NCBI GenBank assembly: GCA_041725895.1 | Contig: JBGRQA010000006.1 | Location: 186,001 to 250,000 of the forward strand | Length of the DNA: 64,000 nucleotides | Direction: 5' to 3' | DNA from: JBGRQA01 sp041725895 | GTDB taxonomy: Bacteria > Bacteroidota > Bacteroidia > Bacteroidales > Marinifilaceae | Part shown: piece by piece, positions 62,351 to 64,000 of the stretch | How the letters are laid out: each line of letters opens with the position of its first letter | Numbering within the stretch: position 1 is the stretch's first letter | Program-made: the position numbers and the translations under genes | Notes under the pieces: generated by a model | What the model saw: the letters and a program-made list of their open reading frames with translations, nothing else | Databases searched by the model: none | Told to the model about the DNA's origin: nothing

Positions 62351-62965
62351 ATGCACATCGCAGTTGCCGGCAATATAGGGTCAGGAAAAACCACACTTAC
62401 AAAATTACTTTCGGAACATTACGGGTGGGAAGCGCATTATGAAGATGTTGATACCAACCCCTACCTGAATGATTTTTACGACGAAATGCAACGTTGGTCC
62501 TTCAATTTGCAGATCTATTTTTTGAAGAGCCGATTCAACCAGATTATGGAATTCCGCAAATCAGGGAAGAATATCATTCAAGACAGAACCATCTATGAGG
62601 ATTCCCAGATTTTTGCCCCCAACCTGCACGACATGGGCCTGATGACCTCACGTGATTTCGACAACTACTGCCAGCTGTTTAAATTGATGACCTCCATGGT
62701 TCAACCCCCTGATCTTTTAATCTATCTGCGCTCCTCGGTTCCTACACTGGTGAACCAAATTCAGAAAAGGGGACGCGACTGCGAAGAGACTATCCGACTG
62801 GACTACCTGCAGAACCTAAACGAACGCTACGAGAACTGGATCAATAATTACACGGATGGAAAACTCCTGATTGTGGATGCAGACAACATCGATTTCCTGG
62901 AAAACCGTGAGGATTTAAACAACATTATGGACAAAGTGGAAGCTCAGATTCATGGATTGTTTTAA
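62351..62965 (+). CDS. Deoxynucleoside kinase, copy 2
   Basis: 204 residues with the same motifs as copy 1: GNIGSGKTT (7-15), YEDVD (30-34), DRTIYED (78-84), QKRGRDCEETIRLDY LID. Differences are in the substrate-pocket region (for example N52 in place of A52 in WSF[A/N]LQIYF, M68 region EFRKSG versus DIRRSG), which may change specificity. Separated from copy 1 by 69 bp carrying a 14-bp palindrome, so it may have its own regulation. Confidence 0.93.
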   Translation: MHIAVAGNIGSGKTTLTKLLSEHYGWEAHYEDVDTNPYLNDFYDEMQRWSFNLQIYFLKSRFNQIMEFRKSGKNIIQDRTIYEDSQIFAPNLHDMGLMTSRDFDNYCQLFKLMTSMVQPPDLLIYLRSSVPTLVNQIQKRGRDCEETIRLDYLQNLNERYENWINNYTDGKLLIVDADNIDFLENREDLNNIMDKVEAQIHGLF

Positions 62966-63090
62966 CAACTCCATTACGAGTTACAGGTTTCAATGTAAAC
63001 TTTGGCTTCAAATTTCTCCCTGCTAACTATTGGCTTTTGGCAAGAATAAATACCAAATAAGTCAGACAAAAAAATCGATTATAACACTAT

Positions 63091-63124
63091 AGATCCCTCT
63101 GCTGCTGCGGGGGGATTTCTTTTA
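63091..63124 (+). terminator. Terminator after the kinase pair
   Basis: ATCCCTC / GGGGGAT stem with a T-rich tail (TTTCTTTTA), 125 bp beyond the second kinase gene. Confidence 0.65.
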
Positions 63125-63165
63125 TCTGCAATTTAGATATTACAAAAATCTTTTTCAAATTCCGG

Positions 63166-63330
63166 TCCGGGACATCATCCTATATCACATTTCTGTCCCG
63201 GAAGAAGTCATCCTTTGTCCCGGAAGGGTGTAATCGTGTCACAGAGGCCATATCCCATGTCCCGAAGGGCGGGACTACCTGTCCCGGAAATGGTACTTCT
63301 TGTCTCGGAATTGCTCCCATCAGTCCCGCG
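63166..63330. repeat. Seven degenerate 21-22 bp repeats with TGTCCCGGAA core
   Basis: TGTCCCGG-like cores start at 63194, 63216, 63237, 63258, 63280, 63301 and 63322 (intervals 22, 21, 21, 22, 21, 21). TCCGGGACA at 63166-63174 is an inverted copy of the core. The sequence between cores is not conserved, so it is not a simple tandem duplication. It lies between the kinase terminator and the 3' end of the outer-membrane gene. Confidence 0.8.
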
Positions 63331-63345
63331 AAGGATACCATATAT

Positions 63346-64000
63346 TTAAAAGCGATAGAGCAAGCCCACATTTAAGGCCAAACTTGAAATTTTATCGAAC
63401 CCCAAAGAATAATTCTCCTCAATACGATATTTATCAAAGCCCTCGCTTACATTCGTAAATTTTTGTTTCACATCCCTCATTTTGGAAAAATTGGGCACAT
63501 AGGTATAACGAAGATTCATATCAAAAGCCAGGTAATCGGAGAGGTAATACATAAACCCCAGAGATGGAACCACTCCTACTTTATTCTCCTTTATTGTATA
63601 TTCCAGCGAAGGATCAGAGTTGTAGGGAACCGGTTCGGAATTTACAGAGTTAAAATCCACATGGTTTCGGAAAAGGAAATACCCAAAAGCCACCGAAGCA
63701 TAGGGTTTGAAATCCCGGTCCCAGGCTTTAAAAATATAGGTCCCATTCAAAAGTAAAGGAATCAACTGGTAGTTCACATCAATTTCCCCCCGGTTGCCTA
63801 CATTCCAATAGGCATCATCCTTCCCAAACAGGGAATAGCCAGCTTCAAAGCCCACTCCAATCTGTTCGTTCAGCAACCAACGCCCCACCAAACTTCCGGA
63901 GAAACCATGGTGGGACACATCGGCAAAATCCCCAACCGGATAGCTGTAGCCCACTGCACCCCCCAAAAGAAACTCTGAGGATCGGTACAATTGCGCAGAC
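63346..64000 (-). CDS. Outer-membrane beta-barrel protein, 5' end outside the window
   Basis: At least 218 residues. The frame is open beyond base 63990 to the window edge (SAQLYRSSEFLLGGAVGYSYP), so the signal peptide and start lie outside; SAQ looks like the signal cleavage site. Alternating hydrophobic/aromatic strands (SGSLVGRWLLNEQIGVGFEAGYSLF, PYASVAFGYFLF, YLAFDMNLRYTYVPNF) and the C-terminal ALNVGLLYRF (aromatic last residue) are typical of an 8-stranded outer-membrane barrel such as OmpW- or PorT-like proteins. The 21-bp repeats lie just past its stop codon. Confidence 0.85.
   Translation of the reverse strand, partial: SAQLYRSSEFLLGGAVGYSYPVGDFADVSHHGFSGSLVGRWLLNEQIGVGFEAGYSLFGKDDAYWNVGNRGEIDVNYQLIPLLLNGTYIFKAWDRDFKPYASVAFGYFLFRNHVDFNSVNSEPVPYNSDPSLEYTIKENKVGVVPSLGFMYYLSDYLAFDMNLRYTYVPNFSKMRDVKQKFTNVSEGFDKYRIEENYSLGFDKISSLALNVGLLYRF

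Overview
The window looks like a chromosomal segment of a Bacteroidota bacterium, most likely of the Bacteroidales/Marinilabiliales lineage. The evidence is the set of lineage-typical genes (two DUF2723 glycosyltransferase-like proteins, DUF6427-like, DUF3667, DUF3108, a GH3-like enzyme, paired deoxynucleoside kinases, a MacB-type ABC operon with two permeases). The clearest promoters also fit the Bacteroidota consensus (TTTG, about 18 bp, TAnnTTTG), seen in front of all three tRNA genes. Shine-Dalgarno sequences are weak throughout. The species assignment is inference.

Layout. 1-900: a REP-associated tyrosine transposase with three REP palindromes. 1.0-3.2 kb: hflX and a TonB-family gene. 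3.7 kb: tRNA-Ala(GGC). 3.9-7.9 kb: a repeat-rich stretch (about 12 copies of a 111-125 bp unit plus 7-bp tandem repeats) around a lipoprotein, a bacteriohemerythrin and an HNH-family protein. 8.4-11.9 kb: a membrane LytTR regulator, a DUF6051-like alpha/beta hydrolase and an unknown protein. 12.3 kb: a 41-bp minisatellite. 13.0-23.1 kb: an AT-rich six-gene putative anti-phage operon. 23.4-30 kb: small or unknown genes amid inverted-repeat and decayed elements, including a candidate small RNA at 29.8 kb. 30.2-41.3 kb: membrane proteins, purD, a polysaccharide deacetylase and two giant DUF2723 proteins. 41.4-42.1 kb: two identical tRNA-Gln(UUG) genes. 42.2-44.9 kb: acylphosphatase, a 50-aa ORF, an exported protein and dGTPase. 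45.4-51.3 kb: an ABC efflux operon (ATPase, two MacB-like permeases, adaptor, TolC). 51.8-64.0 kb: housekeeping genes (tsaB, efp, tyrS, cvpA family, two deoxynucleoside kinases) with a PP2C phosphatase, a GH3 enzyme and, cut by the window edge, an outer-membrane beta-barrel.

The most notable system is the operon Vsr endonuclease, DNA cytosine-C5 methyltransferase, MORC-like GHKL ATPase, Z1-domain SF2 NTPase, PD-(D/E)XK (DUF4420) nuclease and AIPR protein. All six genes are intact and tightly spaced with two overlaps. The gene set matches a restriction-like system predicted from comparative genomics (MORC/MutL-like ATPases in R-M operons), so it is not wholly undescribed, but I know of no settled mechanism. 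The second notable pattern is that all three arrays of the 111-125 bp repeat, and all three TTGCTAC/TTGTTAC heptamer arrays, start at or within about 10 bp of a gene's stop codon, as if a repeat family targets or replaces 3' ends.
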